This document shows positions 43,384-52,642 of a DNA stretch of 64,000 bases, in pieces. The stretch comes from JAIVJZ01 sp035645695 (GTDB lineage Bacteria; Acidobacteriota; Blastocatellia; Pyrinomonadales; Pyrinomonadaceae): assembly GCA_035645695.1 (NCBI GenBank), contig DASQMC010000080.1, positions 1-64,000 on the forward strand, given 5' to 3'. A program made the position numbers and the translations under genes. The first letter of the stretch is position 1; each line of letters starts with the position of its first letter. The notes beneath the pieces are model-generated. The model was not told where the DNA came from. It made no database searches and saw only the letters and a program-made list of their open reading frames with translations.

Positions 43384-44793
43384 TCAGCAATTGAAATAGA
43401 GAATGGGATTCTGGGAATGCCGTTTAGGTAATTGCCGTCCTACGTATTTCTCGCGGATTGCTTCAGGCGCTACCTCTCCGATGAATTCCGAGCGACCCTC
43501 ATTTACTTCCGGCGGGAAATACTTCCCTTGAGCCCGCGACCGCTTGTCCCAATATTCAATCGTCTCTTTGCGTGCCGGTATCCACCTGTGAATTGTGTAG
43601 ACTTCCTTGATGAAACCTTGATAAACCGCGAAAGCATATCGCGCTTGTTGCGCCCGATGCCTGCCCAGTCGCCATATGCTACGGGTGCTATTGTATAAGT
43701 CCTCCGCGCTCTCAACATACCTATATTGCTGGTTAATGTTAATCGCCACTACTGGCTCATCAATTTGTGCAAACGCTCCGGGCCTATCACGGTGCTTTGC
43801 CCCGCCCAAGATGGGTTGTTTATCGGGCATCCGCCAAATTCTTGGTGCCTTATTCTTTTCACTAACTACTGTCATTTCTGACAGTTGGGCACCTTCTTGT
43901 AGTTCTGTGATTGTAGAATCAGTCCGAAGGCTATGAGATAATGTCGTGGTGATTGTTTCCGCCTCACTGCTTACATTCTTTAGTGCATCGCGCATCTCAG
44001 CAGCATTAGCAAACCGTTGGGAGCGGCCTACCGCCATCGCTTTAGCGAGAACGTTCGCCACATATTTAGGGACTTGCCTGTTTAGCTTGTCTGCAGAGCG
44101 CAACGTGTCTGGCTCTCCGTCTGTAGTTGCAGTTAGACGTGTCAGCACATCAGGCGGCATCTTTCCTGTCATCAAGTGGTAAAGAGTTCCAGCCAGTGAG
44201 TACAGGTCGCTGCGTGCGTCTGTCCCGGTGCCTTGTATCTGCTCAAGCGGAGAATAGTTCGGCGTATAGCCAAAGATGCTGCCGGATGTCGTAACCCTCG
44301 ATATTTGTCCAACGAAACCTTTAGCCAGCCCGAAGTCGAGTAAAATAATCTGACCGCGAGTTGTTAATTTCAAATTCTGCGGCTTTATATCTCTGTGAAT
44401 GATAGGTGGCTCTTGCGCGTGCATGTAAGTTAATGCGTCGAGGAGTTGGTCTCCCCAGCGCAACACATCTTCAACAGGGAACGCACCAGCTTGCTTTTGT
44501 AGCATCTCCCATAGGTCGTCACCTTCGATGTAATCCATCACGAGATATAGGCCATCGCCTTCATCGAAATGGTCGATGACTATCGGCAGCGCATGGTGGC
44601 GCAGTCCCGCTAATAGCTGCGCCTCTCGCTCAAATTGTTTTCGCAATCTCTCGTCAGTGAAGTGAGTCTCTTTCAGCGCGACGGTCGTGTTGAGGCGCAG
44701 GGCTTTAGCCTCATATACGGTGCCCATTCCGCCCTGTCCTAATTGTCGGACAATGCGGTAGCGATTTTGTAAGACTGTATCTGGGGTGAGCAT
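43384..44793 (-). CDS. Cytosolic Ser/Thr kinase with a C-terminal accessory domain
   Basis: A 469-residue Hanks-type kinase. The kinase domain (about residues 11-265) has GQGGMGTVYEA, ALKETH (catalytic Lys), HRDIKPQN and DFGLAK. There is no transmembrane helix, unlike the host TPR-kinase. A variable linker follows (about 270-335). The last 120 residues form a second domain: STRSIWRLGRHRAQQARYAF, VYQGFIKEVYTIHRW and a terminal QNPILYFNC. I know this W/Y/G pattern from many short uncharacterised proteins but cannot name it. An XRE gene lies 25 bases upstream. A role in defence or element control is inferred from context. Confidence 0.85.
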   Translation of the reverse strand: MLTPDTVLQNRYRIVRQLGQGGMGTVYEAKALRLNTTVALKETHFTDERLRKQFEREAQLLAGLRHHALPIVIDHFDEGDGLYLVMDYIEGDDLWEMLQKQAGAFPVEDVLRWGDQLLDALTYMHAQEPPIIHRDIKPQNLKLTTRGQIILLDFGLAKGFVGQISRVTTSGSIFGYTPNYSPLEQIQGTGTDARSDLYSLAGTLYHLMTGKMPPDVLTRLTATTDGEPDTLRSADKLNRQVPKYVANVLAKAMAVGRSQRFANAAEMRDALKNVSSEAETITTTLSHSLRTDSTITELQEGAQLSEMTVVSEKNKAPRIWRMPDKQPILGGAKHRDRPGAFAQIDEPVVAININQQYRYVESAEDLYNSTRSIWRLGRHRAQQARYAFAVYQGFIKEVYTIHRWIPARKETIEYWDKRSRAQGKYFPPEVNEGRSEFIGEVAPEAIREKYVGRQLPKRHSQNPILYFNC

Positions 44794-44818
44794 CTTTATT
44801 GACAGTTATACTCTCAGC

Positions 44819-45109
44819 CTAACTATGCTTTCGCTTTGGGCTCGGCAACTTCACAGGCAAATCTAAGTCGTCATCAATAAGCACATCCACCGTCACACCT
44901 GCTATCCGCGCATAAGTCAATAACACCAACAGCGGAGGCTCACGTACTCCACGCTCATAGGCGGAAATGCTCGTTCCTAAAAGTCCTTCTGGACTGCCAA
45001 GACGTTCAAGCATAGCCGTTTGCGGCAGATTTAATGCGGTGCGTATTTGTAGCAACTTTTCACCAATCCGCTTTGGATAGTGACGTGAGCGTCGTGAACT
45101 TCTCCCCAT
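44819..45109 (-). CDS. XRE-family regulator paired with the kinase
   Basis: A 96-residue XRE protein. LLQIRTALNLPQTAMLERLG and TSISAYERGVREPPLLVLLTY are the HTH and following helices (about residues 18-70), with a Lys/Pro-rich tail. GGGAGG nine bases before ATG 45109 is a good ribosome site. The kinase gene begins 25 bases downstream on the same strand, so they form an operon. It may be the regulator or a substrate of the kinase. Confidence 0.8.
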   Translation of the reverse strand: MGRSSRRSRHYPKRIGEKLLQIRTALNLPQTAMLERLGSPEGLLGTSISAYERGVREPPLLVLLTYARIAGVTVDVLIDDDLDLPVKLPSPKRKHS

Positions 45110-45395
45110 CAGGATATGCCTCCCGATAGAGAAAGTTCGCTGATAATTAGCTTGCCGGTGCGACTAAATAGTCGTAAATTGCTCTCGCATTCACCAATCG
45201 CCCGGAGTCGAAAACTTCGCTGCTCCGTAGCGGCTACCATCAATAGTGATGTCGAGCCGAGATAGGCATTAGCGGCTAATTACTTGTCAAAGTAACAGGC
45301 TGGTAAGAATAACAAAGAGCTAAGTAACCGTCACTTTTATTAGCTGCGCCTGAAAGCCCACAAGTCGTAAACCTCCCGACTAGAGGAGCCTCGCA

Positions 45396-46073
45396 ATGAG
45401 CACGCCGTCTTTAATCAAATGCCCTGCCTGTAGCGCGCAAGTGTCGAATCAAGCACCATCTTGCCCCAGATGCGGTCAGCCCATATTAGGGAGTACCAAT
45501 CAACCTCGACCTGCCCGACCATCAGCTCCCGCGTCGCCAGAGATGTTCCAGCAACATGCTTTGCCTACTCCGAAAAAGAGTGCTGGTAAAACATTAGGAC
45601 TGGGATGCTTGGCAATATTTGGGGTATTCGTCATCATCATCGCGCTCATAAATACTTCCCATAAAGGAACTCAAAGCGACACGCGGAATCAATCTGCTAA
45701 GTCCAACTCGGCGGCATCGCCTGAGCAAAAGCAAACCATCCCATTCTCAAAAGAGGAATTGCAGTCTAGGAAGGACAGAGTAGCGGCGGTCAACGCGATG
45801 ATGAACGATGACCCTGATTTCGGGAAAATGTACATTGGCTTAGAGCAGAAGGGCGATGGCGTGACGGTGTATGTTACAGACATGTGGAACGGAATATCAG
45901 AAGATATGAAGACCGCGTTTGTGAAGCAATTTCTGACATGGTGGGGCGGCTTTGGAGCGAATCAGAAGATTAAGGAAAGTCCGAGCGACTTGCGACTAAA
46001 GATAGTCCATAAGGCTTCAGGGCGTGTGGTCGCAACGCATGGTGCTTTGTTCGGCCTAGACTTAAATCCGTAG
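45396..46073 (+). CDS. Zinc-ribbon membrane protein
   Basis: A 225-residue protein. An N-terminal zinc ribbon has CPACSAQVSNQAPSCPRCG (residues 9-27). A Pro-rich linker and one transmembrane helix (about 69-89, LGCLAIFGVFVIIIALI) follow. The external domain (about 125-225) contains an alpha-beta pattern ending GRVVATHGALFGLDLNP, which resembles small domains of secreted hypothetical proteins. The family is not recognised. It is divergent from the kinase operon. A ribosome site (AGAGGAGCC) precedes ATG 45396. Confidence 0.65.
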   Translation: MSTPSLIKCPACSAQVSNQAPSCPRCGQPILGSTNQPRPARPSAPASPEMFQQHALPTPKKSAGKTLGLGCLAIFGVFVIIIALINTSHKGTQSDTRNQSAKSNSAASPEQKQTIPFSKEELQSRKDRVAAVNAMMNDDPDFGKMYIGLEQKGDGVTVYVTDMWNGISEDMKTAFVKQFLTWWGGFGANQKIKESPSDLRLKIVHKASGRVVATHGALFGLDLNP

Positions 46074-46441
46074 CCTAATATTTCTATAAACGTGCGCTTA
46101 CATTACTGATGGTGTTGACCACACCAGTAAGTTTATCTATTGACACTTTTACGTATCTGAGATATTGATTCTCTCTACTCGGGTATTCACGAGCAGATTG
46201 ATGATGCCTTACATCATTAGTCTGCTTTTCCTAAAGGCGACCGTAATTTTAAATACATTGTAACGTCATCACATTACTATCTATATTAAATTACAGAGTT
46301 AGTTCCTCAAACCTACTCACAACATAGCCAAGATTGATTCATTATTTATATGAATCTCATCAACCTCCGTTTTAAAGACAAGATGCACTATATCTCTAGC
46401 TAACATCGTTGTCATTCAATATATGGGAGTCATTAAAACAT
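46074..46441. other. AT-rich gene-free stretch
   Basis: About 370 bases of AT-rich DNA before the membrane-protein/ATPase pair. It marks the sharp start of the low-GC patch. I see no RNA gene or repeat of note. Confidence 0.35.
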
Positions 46442-46888
46442 ATGAGAAACCCCAATAGTAATGGCTTAAATAATGCATACAGTATGTTGTGGACGGAATT
46501 CCTATTTATCTTACTACCATTCGTAGTGAGTGGAATCGTGTTTTCGTATAAGGGTGACTATTATAGGTTGATGTACATGCCTGAGTGGTCTCTTGCGGCT
46601 TCAGTTCTTATCGGCCAATCATTAGTGAAATTTATATCAGGTATGGTGGGTAATAGCGGTATCTATACTGCTCACCGGGAGAGGGTGGCGTTAGGAATTT
46701 CATTCCTCATTGTCATTTGTCTCGCCCCCGCACTTATCATTCTTTGTCTTGTTCTCGTTGAAGGAACTCTTTCACGAGGATTAATAATTGCACAGATAAT
46801 AATATTTCTGCTTGGAGTTGCTGTGTTCTTTGCATTTGGTGCGGGTGGTGAAACCTTAATGAGGGTTAAAGAGGCAGGCAGTAAATGA
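46442..46888 (+). CDS. Small multi-pass membrane protein next to the P-loop ATPase
   Basis: About 148 residues with four hydrophobic segments: about residues 14-30, 43-60, 80-100 and 108-128 from ATG 46442. GGGAG lies 12 bases upstream of this ATG. An alternative TTG start at 46409 would add 11 residues but has no ribosome site. No catalytic motif is present. The gene ends 54 bases before the P-loop ATPase and shares its AT-rich composition, so the two are probably one transcription unit. The function may be a membrane effector controlled by the ATPase; this is inference from layout. Confidence 0.65.
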   Translation: MRNPNSNGLNNAYSMLWTEFLFILLPFVVSGIVFSYKGDYYRLMYMPEWSLAASVLIGQSLVKFISGMVGNSGIYTAHRERVALGISFLIVICLAPALIILCLVLVEGTLSRGLIIAQIIIFLLGVAVFFAFGAGGETLMRVKEAGSK

Positions 46889-46942
46889 ATAGTTGCTGCT
46901 TATAATTAACTTCATAATATAATTTAAATAGAGGGCTGGACA

Positions 46943-48403
46943 ATGGGCGTTGCAGAACTTGCACAACTTAGCTTAGGACACGTTAAAGCCGAAGAAGAGT
47001 CTGATGATGTAAGAAAGTATTTTATAACTACGCCTACATACATCAATGCTACAAATGAATCACGACGAAAAACTTATTATGTTGGACAAAGAGGGGCTGG
47101 AAAAACTGCGCTATTCAATAAGTTAGCTTCTGATTATAAGAATAAAGATAAATCAATAATCCTACAAATAACTCCAGATGACTTTTCATATGAAAGATTT
47201 AATAATGCCCAGCATAATTACTCAGATATGCGAGCAGTTTACGGAACCGTATGGCATTACACACTAATAACGCATATGTTCGCTGGTGTGGTCGATTATT
47301 ACAATCAACGACCATATATTAAAGCTAATAGATACAATGTAGATACACTGAGAGCTTATTTAAAGCAAAAAAATGCATATCCTAGTACAGGTTTTCTCGG
47401 AATTTTCTTGAGATATTTTGGGGAGTTTACAAGCAACAAAGATTTTAATAATGCATTAAAGGTTGGTACTGGAGAGTTAAGACAAGACAAATACTTTTCG
47501 AGGTTAACAAGCCTCGCTGATATTTCAGATGAATTAAATGCATTTTCAAATATTACTGATTCTTATCCTGTCTGCCTTTTTATAGATGAATTAGATACCG
47601 GATGGGATAATTCAAAGGAAGCCACGAATTTTATTCATGGTTTATTCTATGCTGTGCGTGAGGTTAAATCGTTACGCAATGTCAAAGCTTTTGTTTCTTT
47701 ACGGTCTGATATGTATAACGATTTGAGTTCGATACTACCCGACCCTGAAAAAATGCGAGAGGAAATAGAACGTTTTTCATGGAATCCTAAAACACTTCAG
47801 GGCCTGATTGCTAAACGTATCATTGCTAATTATCCTCTGCCTGATACCACACCTTTCACTGAGGCTATTGCGACTGTGTTTGATGAGGGGGTTCTCGATT
47901 ATATAATTAACCACTCTCTACAGAGGCCTCGTGAGGTAATAGAATTTTGTACGGCAGCTCTTAATGAATTTAGTAATCAGATTTATTTTGACCGAACACT
48001 TAATAGGATAAGTTTTGATATCGTTAAGGCTGTAGAGGGTGATTTTTCTAAAAACAGATATGAGGATACCTGCAGAGAATATGAACATCAGTACCCAGAT
48101 TTGCACATCTTTCTGTTAGGATTTGAAAATGGGCCTAAGTTTTATTCAATGAGTGATTTTAAAGCCAAGTTAGAAGACGTGATGCTCATGGCGGTATATA
48201 AATTGGGTGTTGGCTCTTGGCTTAATAATAATTTCTCTCCTTCAAAATTAGTGGAAATATTATATGCAATCGGTTTCATCAAATTATATTCGCAAAGAGC
48301 TGACAAATATGTAGCATATTATGAGGAAACATTCTTGAATGTTGACTCTATCTCTAAGGTTAGAATTCATGAAGTTTTCGTGCCTGCTATGAAGTGTCTT
48401 TAA
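46943..48403 (+). CDS. P-loop ATPase of the Sll1717-like type
   Basis: A 486-residue ATPase. Walker A GQRGAGKT is at residues 48-55 and Walker B CLFIDELD near 210-217, with a following FVSLRSDMY sensor-like segment. RPREVIEFCTAALNEF and a long helical C-terminal half complete the pattern of the Sll1717-like P-loop ATPases, large proteins often found in islands. It lacks a nuclease or TIR domain of its own. It is the second gene of an AT-rich pair with a small membrane protein. Defence-type signalling is a reasonable guess but unproven. Confidence 0.75.
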   Translation: MGVAELAQLSLGHVKAEEESDDVRKYFITTPTYINATNESRRKTYYVGQRGAGKTALFNKLASDYKNKDKSIILQITPDDFSYERFNNAQHNYSDMRAVYGTVWHYTLITHMFAGVVDYYNQRPYIKANRYNVDTLRAYLKQKNAYPSTGFLGIFLRYFGEFTSNKDFNNALKVGTGELRQDKYFSRLTSLADISDELNAFSNITDSYPVCLFIDELDTGWDNSKEATNFIHGLFYAVREVKSLRNVKAFVSLRSDMYNDLSSILPDPEKMREEIERFSWNPKTLQGLIAKRIIANYPLPDTTPFTEAIATVFDEGVLDYIINHSLQRPREVIEFCTAALNEFSNQIYFDRTLNRISFDIVKAVEGDFSKNRYEDTCREYEHQYPDLHIFLLGFENGPKFYSMSDFKAKLEDVMLMAVYKLGVGSWLNNNFSPSKLVEILYAIGFIKLYSQRADKYVAYYEETFLNVDSISKVRIHEVFVPAMKCL

Positions 48404-48485
48404 CTGCCGACCTTTGAGGCAACGGCACACTCTCAATAGATATGGCAATGACGCACAATTTATGATGTATGTGCTGCTTACCATC

Positions 48486-48821
48486 TCAGCAAACTATTGT
48501 CCTTTTGTGCGCGAACTTTGTGTAAGATGATAGTATCTCTTCCCATGACCTAGGCCGTGGGATACGCGCCAGCAACTTCTCGCGGATAAGCTGCTCATCA
48601 GATGCCGAAAGATGTAAATCACTTAACTTCTTATCCGCGCCCCGCCAGAACTTTTCCTGTAAGACTTTGTTAGAACAATCCTGCTCTTTGATGGTTCCAA
48701 AGTAAGCTACGAAGCGATTGCGCGGCTCGCCTGTCACTTCATCTCGATAGCTTTCGATAATCTCTACTTTGAGAGAGTAGTTTCTATCACTTTGTAAATA
48801 TTTTTTGAATCTTAAATACAT
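48486..48821 (-). CDS. Small hypothetical protein, transposase-N-terminus-like
   Basis: A 111-residue basic protein. Its first half, MYLRFKKYLQSDRNYSLKVE then SYRDEVTGEPRNRFVAYFG, resembles the beta-strand N-terminus seen in IS1634-type transposases and in small stand-alone island proteins. No DDE catalytic part follows, so it is not an active transposase. The second half is helical and charged (LSASDEQLIREKLLARI). It is a separate unit downstream of the ATPase on the opposite strand. Confidence 0.55.
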   Translation of the reverse strand: MYLRFKKYLQSDRNYSLKVEIIESYRDEVTGEPRNRFVAYFGTIKEQDCSNKVLQEKFWRGADKKLSDLHLSASDEQLIREKLLARIPRPRSWEEILSSYTKFAHKRTIVC

Positions 48822-49422
48822 AGTTAATTCTAGTATCCAGCTACGTAGTTTTATGGGTCAGAGAATTATTAGGCGGAGCAGCGTTGACCTGCCTGTATGC
48901 GACAAATTCTTATTAACCCTAATCCAGTAGCCAGCTACGCAGTTCTGCGATAGATGTATTCACGGGGCAGGCAACATGGTTACAGGGCTTTAGCCTAGCA
49001 GGGCGAAGTAAACGAAAGTTTTCTCACCTATCAAACCGATGATGTCGAAGCCACTACTTAGATAGCCTCATTCCTCACTCTCGATACTTCTCACCATAGC
49101 CCTATTGAGCTTCAGCTCACTCCGCTCATAAATCGCCCAATCGTTTTTCGATATTGAGTTTGAATCATGTATCGGCTTCCACCATAAAAATTCGCTGGGG
49201 CGAATCTGGGCGCAAAGGGGAGAGAGCCCGGACGCTATCAGAACTAAGTCCGGGCCTCTCCTCACAACTTAATGCGAAAAACTTTCAAACAACTTATTGA
49301 CCAACGGCCAGTATCGCAATTATCAATTCATAAAGAGATGGCGTGACACCATGACTTTAACACCCGCATTAAATACCTGCGTTGGAAGAACTCGTTAAGA
49401 ATTCATTCTTTCGGCAGAGACC
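48822..49422. other. Gene-free stretch with a direct repeat
   Basis: About 600 bases. Two copies of TAGTATCCAGCTACGTAGTT-like sequence (48831-48850 and 48925-48944, 17 of 20 matching) lie in direct orientation near the left edge. A minus-strand frame at 49068-49265 is unconvincing. No RNA gene is seen. Confidence 0.4.
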
Positions 49423-50286
49423 TCAGAATGGAATTGACTCGTCACTCTCTTCATATTCTCTTTCGCTGATATAGAGTTCAGGGTGCTTGCTCTGTTCAAT
49501 GAGGAATTCCACTGTGTCTGACCTTCCGTTTATCCTCAAAAAAGACCCTAACTCTCTGTATACGGTAGTGGGAATAATCGGCATATTCCTGTAAACATCG
49601 CTGGCTAAAGACTCCGCGCATAGAAGCACGCTGTTGATTGAACACGACCCTCGGTAAACCTCCTCCGCCATTGCACGCAACGCCGTCCGCTCGGACTTGA
49701 ATTTAGGAATGACAGGATTGAGCCTAGATAGTCGCTTAGAAATTTCATCGCTTATCGCATCAATCGCTTTTTTGTCTATATCGTTTTCGTCGCCGTCAGG
49801 CGAAACAAAAAAAGGTGATGTATTCTCTGTGATAGTCTCTGCTGTAGTCTCTGTTAAGGATTCCGCACTTTCTATTGAATCGTTCCGCGGGTTACTTGCT
49901 TTCCGATTCTTTAGAAACTCAAGAAACGATTCTGAAAACTTCTCACTGTCGAGAAAGTAGTGAACAGTCGGATTGCCGTTGGCTCTCATCACTTTAGTTT
50001 CCAGAATGCCCTTAGCTTCAAGATTCTTGCGGGCTTTCTTAACCTCATATTCACTAAGGCAGATTTCGTTTTCCCATTCCTTATATGTCTTATAAATAAA
50101 TCCATCTGCTCTCCGGCCTTTGTCTGTCCAGTACAGGAGTTGAGAAAGAAATAATGCAGCGTCAATTGAACCTGTGTAATGGATAAACTCGACGGGAATT
50201 GTCAGGACATTGTTCTGCCCTGTTAGTGATTTAATCAGTGTGAATATGTCTGAGCGATAACTATCCTTCTGTTCTGGTTTGTTCAT
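49423..50286 (-). CDS. RepO-like replication initiation protein
   Basis: A 287-residue protein. Residues 15-115 form a winged-helix like that of phage replication O proteins: IPVEFIHYTGSIDAALFLSQ, then LYWTDKGRR, TYKEWENEICLSEYEVKKAR and KGILETKVMRANGNPT. A low-complexity linker and a C-terminal helical domain follow (about 165-287). ATG 50286 with AAAGGTG six bases upstream is preferred to 50322. The excisionase gene lies 14 bases upstream. It probably binds the element origin and recruits host replication proteins after excision. Confidence 0.75.
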   Translation of the reverse strand: MNKPEQKDSYRSDIFTLIKSLTGQNNVLTIPVEFIHYTGSIDAALFLSQLLYWTDKGRRADGFIYKTYKEWENEICLSEYEVKKARKNLEAKGILETKVMRANGNPTVHYFLDSEKFSESFLEFLKNRKASNPRNDSIESAESLTETTAETITENTSPFFVSPDGDENDIDKKAIDAISDEISKRLSRLNPVIPKFKSERTALRAMAEEVYRGSCSINSVLLCAESLASDVYRNMPIIPTTVYRELGSFLRINGRSDTVEFLIEQSKHPELYISEREYEESDESIPF

Positions 50287-50299
50287 GTCAACACCTTTG

Positions 50300-50533
50300 T
50301 TAGTTGCTGTCTGCCTGCTCACTCGCTGACAAGTATTTCTCGATATGGCTTTTGCCTATCCTCAAAATATTCCCGCCACAAAGCCTGTAACAGTCAAGTC
50401 TGCCCCGCTTGACCTTACGCCAGACGGTGATAGGAGAGACGCCTATGAGCCGTGCAGTTTCTTCAACGCTGTATTTAGTTTCGCTTGCTTTATCTACAGT
50501 CATTGCTGTTGTGCCCACAGTTACTGAAATCAT
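50300..50533 (-). CDS. Excisionase-like HTH_17 protein
   Basis: A 77-residue MerR/excisionase-type protein. YSVEETARLIGVSPITVWRK and a wing GRLDCYRLCGGNILRIGKS are the standard HTH_17 pattern, ending with HIEKYL. ATG 50533 with GGAG eight bases upstream is chosen over 50569. It lies between the ParB-methyltransferase and RepO genes on the minus strand. It may direct the integrase towards excision or regulate the module. Confidence 0.8.
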   Translation of the reverse strand: MISVTVGTTAMTVDKASETKYSVEETARLIGVSPITVWRKVKRGRLDCYRLCGGNILRIGKSHIEKYLSASEQADSN

Positions 50534-50678
50534 GTCCGTTACTCCAATAGTGCTTTTAGTTAACTCCAATTACATACTTATAATGATGCATGGAATTCAG
50601 AAAAGGATGTGCGTAACTATGTGAAAACAAAAGGCTTGACGGGTTGATAGGTGGCAAGGCGCGAGGTCGCGTTTTGTG

Positions 50679-52034
50679 TCAAGCTGCAACGCCTATATTG
50701 GTGGTAACCTCGGCGCGAGAAACTGTAACGTGACTCTTAGCACCCTGCTCCTCTTCGAGCATTTTTGCGATGCGAGCATTACTCGTCGTGACTGCCCTGT
50801 CGTCCGCGTCGAGACCCATGAAACGGCGACCTAGCTTGAGTGCGGCAATGCCTGTTGTCCCTCCACCCAAGAACGGGTCGAGTATCAGGTCGCCGGGCTT
50901 GGTGAATCGGCGCACGATGTCATTCATGCCGCTGACGCTCTGGCCCCATTCGTGATGCTCCTTGTCGCGCACGTCACTTGTGAACTTGTCGTAACGCCAG
51001 TCACCGTCATATTTCCCTTTGACGAACCAGAGCACAGGCTTACAGGTGGTTATCACTTTATGACTCCACACCTGCGCTTTCGCCCCGGGCATGTCGTAAT
51101 TGCAAATCCAGTGATACTTGATGCCGGGAACTCGCGTCATCAGTGCCAAAATTTCGGGAAGGTAAACGTGCCCGGTCATCACGAGCATAGAACCTCCCGG
51201 TTTCAATGCCTTGAATGCGAGTTGTGCCAAGGTCTCGTAAACTGACAAATACTCTTTCGGATATGGTGGGTCGGTGATGATAACGTCAACCACTTCCGGC
51301 TTGATTTTATTCACAGCTTTCTCGATTGTGCTCCGGGCTATCAAGTAACGCCTCGGCGCTTCAATGATTCGCGCAGGAGCGAGTTGTTGCTTCTCCGTCC
51401 TGACCATGCTGCGGGCATCTTTTACATTCTTAGCCTTACCCGACGAAACCTTCTCGACAACCGCCCTACGGTCGTTTATCGAAAGAGTGGAGACCTGTCT
51501 GGCCTCCGGAATAGTGATGACTCTATTGGAGACGGCCTCCAACAATTCAGGCGCACTTGCTGCCACCTTCTTTGCAGCGGCTACGTAGGTAGCATTCGTA
51601 CCTGTGAGAGACGCAGCTTGCTTGGCAGCATGAATCACCTTTTCAACTTTTTTAGAACCCGTTCCGGCTCTATTACTCCTCTTATCACCACCGCCTACAC
51701 TCATGTTGGCTTTCGCCTCCATTGCCAACAGTTTCTCGACCTCGAGCGCTACGACAGCCTTTTGAGAACTAGAGAGATGACGCCTGTGTAGATTAAGCGA
51801 TAGGATAAATTCGATAAGCGACCCTTTGCCCGGCCACTCCCGCAGTTGGAGATTCATGCCAAGTTCAACGCAGGCGCGGTGGCGAGCTCGCCCGTCAACA
51901 ATCTTGCCTCTAAAAGTCCAGATAGCTTCTTGTAGTCCGTTACGCTGAATATCCTGTTTCAATGCGGTGAACTCTTCTGCGTTCATCAACGGGAATAGGT
52001 TTGTAATCTCATGCGCTTCAATTTCAATATTCAT
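50679..52034 (-). CDS. ParB-domain DNA methyltransferase
   Basis: A 451-residue fusion. Residues 10-110 form a ParB/Srx-like domain: LKQDIQRNGLQEAIWTFRGK, then IVDGRARHRACVELG and LNLHRRHLSSSQ. A central helical region follows (about 115-215). The C-terminal methyltransferase has TDPPYPKEYLSVYE (catalytic) before LDPFLGGGTTGIAALKLGRRF (SAM-binding), the order of beta-class N6-adenine enzymes. Such orphan fusions are common in phages and islands, where they protect DNA or mark replication origins. It heads the minus-strand run with excisionase and RepO. Confidence 0.88.
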   Translation of the reverse strand: MNIEIEAHEITNLFPLMNAEEFTALKQDIQRNGLQEAIWTFRGKIVDGRARHRACVELGMNLQLREWPGKGSLIEFILSLNLHRRHLSSSQKAVVALEVEKLLAMEAKANMSVGGGDKRSNRAGTGSKKVEKVIHAAKQAASLTGTNATYVAAAKKVAASAPELLEAVSNRVITIPEARQVSTLSINDRRAVVEKVSSGKAKNVKDARSMVRTEKQQLAPARIIEAPRRYLIARSTIEKAVNKIKPEVVDVIITDPPYPKEYLSVYETLAQLAFKALKPGGSMLVMTGHVYLPEILALMTRVPGIKYHWICNYDMPGAKAQVWSHKVITTCKPVLWFVKGKYDGDWRYDKFTSDVRDKEHHEWGQSVSGMNDIVRRFTKPGDLILDPFLGGGTTGIAALKLGRRFMGLDADDRAVTTSNARIAKMLEEEQGAKSHVTVSRAEVTTNIGVAA

Positions 52035-52642
52035 CTTTTTCTCCTGAATTTAAGTCGCCGATTATTTTTGGGCACGGCTCCGCCTTGATGTGATTTATGA
52101 GGTCACAATCCGATGGAATAATTAAGTTTTTTGCTTATTGGCTAACCTCCGCAGGTTAGCGTTGGGTGAGATTGGCGCTTATCGCTAATTGTCAAAGTCA
52201 GCTTAAATCCATTGCTCTTGCTGACAGACGCCACTATAACGAAAAAAGTTAACTTTGTCAATAACTGTTTTATCATCAACAGTTTACGTCAAGTATTAAA
52301 TTGAGTTTTTTGTGACATTAGGTGCTTTGTTTAATGCTTGACAGTTTGTCAGGTGAAGAAAATAAACTGATGTTGTGGTAATTGGATAGATATTAAGGTC
52401 ATAAAAATACTTGAGACATCAACCCTCATGGTTGAAGGGTTGATTCATGTGTAGACATTGTGGACACGCTATCGGCTACCACTTGGCTTGAGGATGAGAA
52501 ATGCATGGCAAAGGACTGCGAATGTCCCGGTTATGAGCCATCTGAAGAAGAGACAAGGCTGTTTCCCCTTCCAAAATAAGCAGCCATTGAACCGCCTTGC
52601 GGGTGTGCTAAGTATGTTAATGCCTTTACAATCTCAGAACGA
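52035..52642. other. Promoter region upstream of the ParB-methyltransferase gene
   Basis: About 600 gene-free bases. It contains the strong promoter annotated separately, a dyad AACTGTT-8-AACAGTT (52263-52269 with 52278-52284) just upstream of it, and a short hairpin (52418-52426 with 52436-52444). A plus-strand frame here is not convincing. Confidence 0.5.
52233..52261 (-). promoter_or_regulatory. Promoter of the ParB-methyltransferase/excisionase/RepO run
   Basis: On the minus strand TTGACA (52256-52261) and TATAGT (52233-52238) are 17 bases apart, a near-consensus sigma-70 promoter, about 200 bases upstream of the first gene. A dyad AACTGTT-8-AACAGTT directly upstream may be an operator. 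Confidence 0.7.

Noticed and set aside
48486..48821. Active insertion-sequence transposase
   Set aside because: Only an N-terminus-like part is present; no DDE residues or terminal inverted repeats are found.
49068..49265. 65-residue minus-strand frame in element B
   Set aside because: No ribosome site, no family and poor composition; probably chance.
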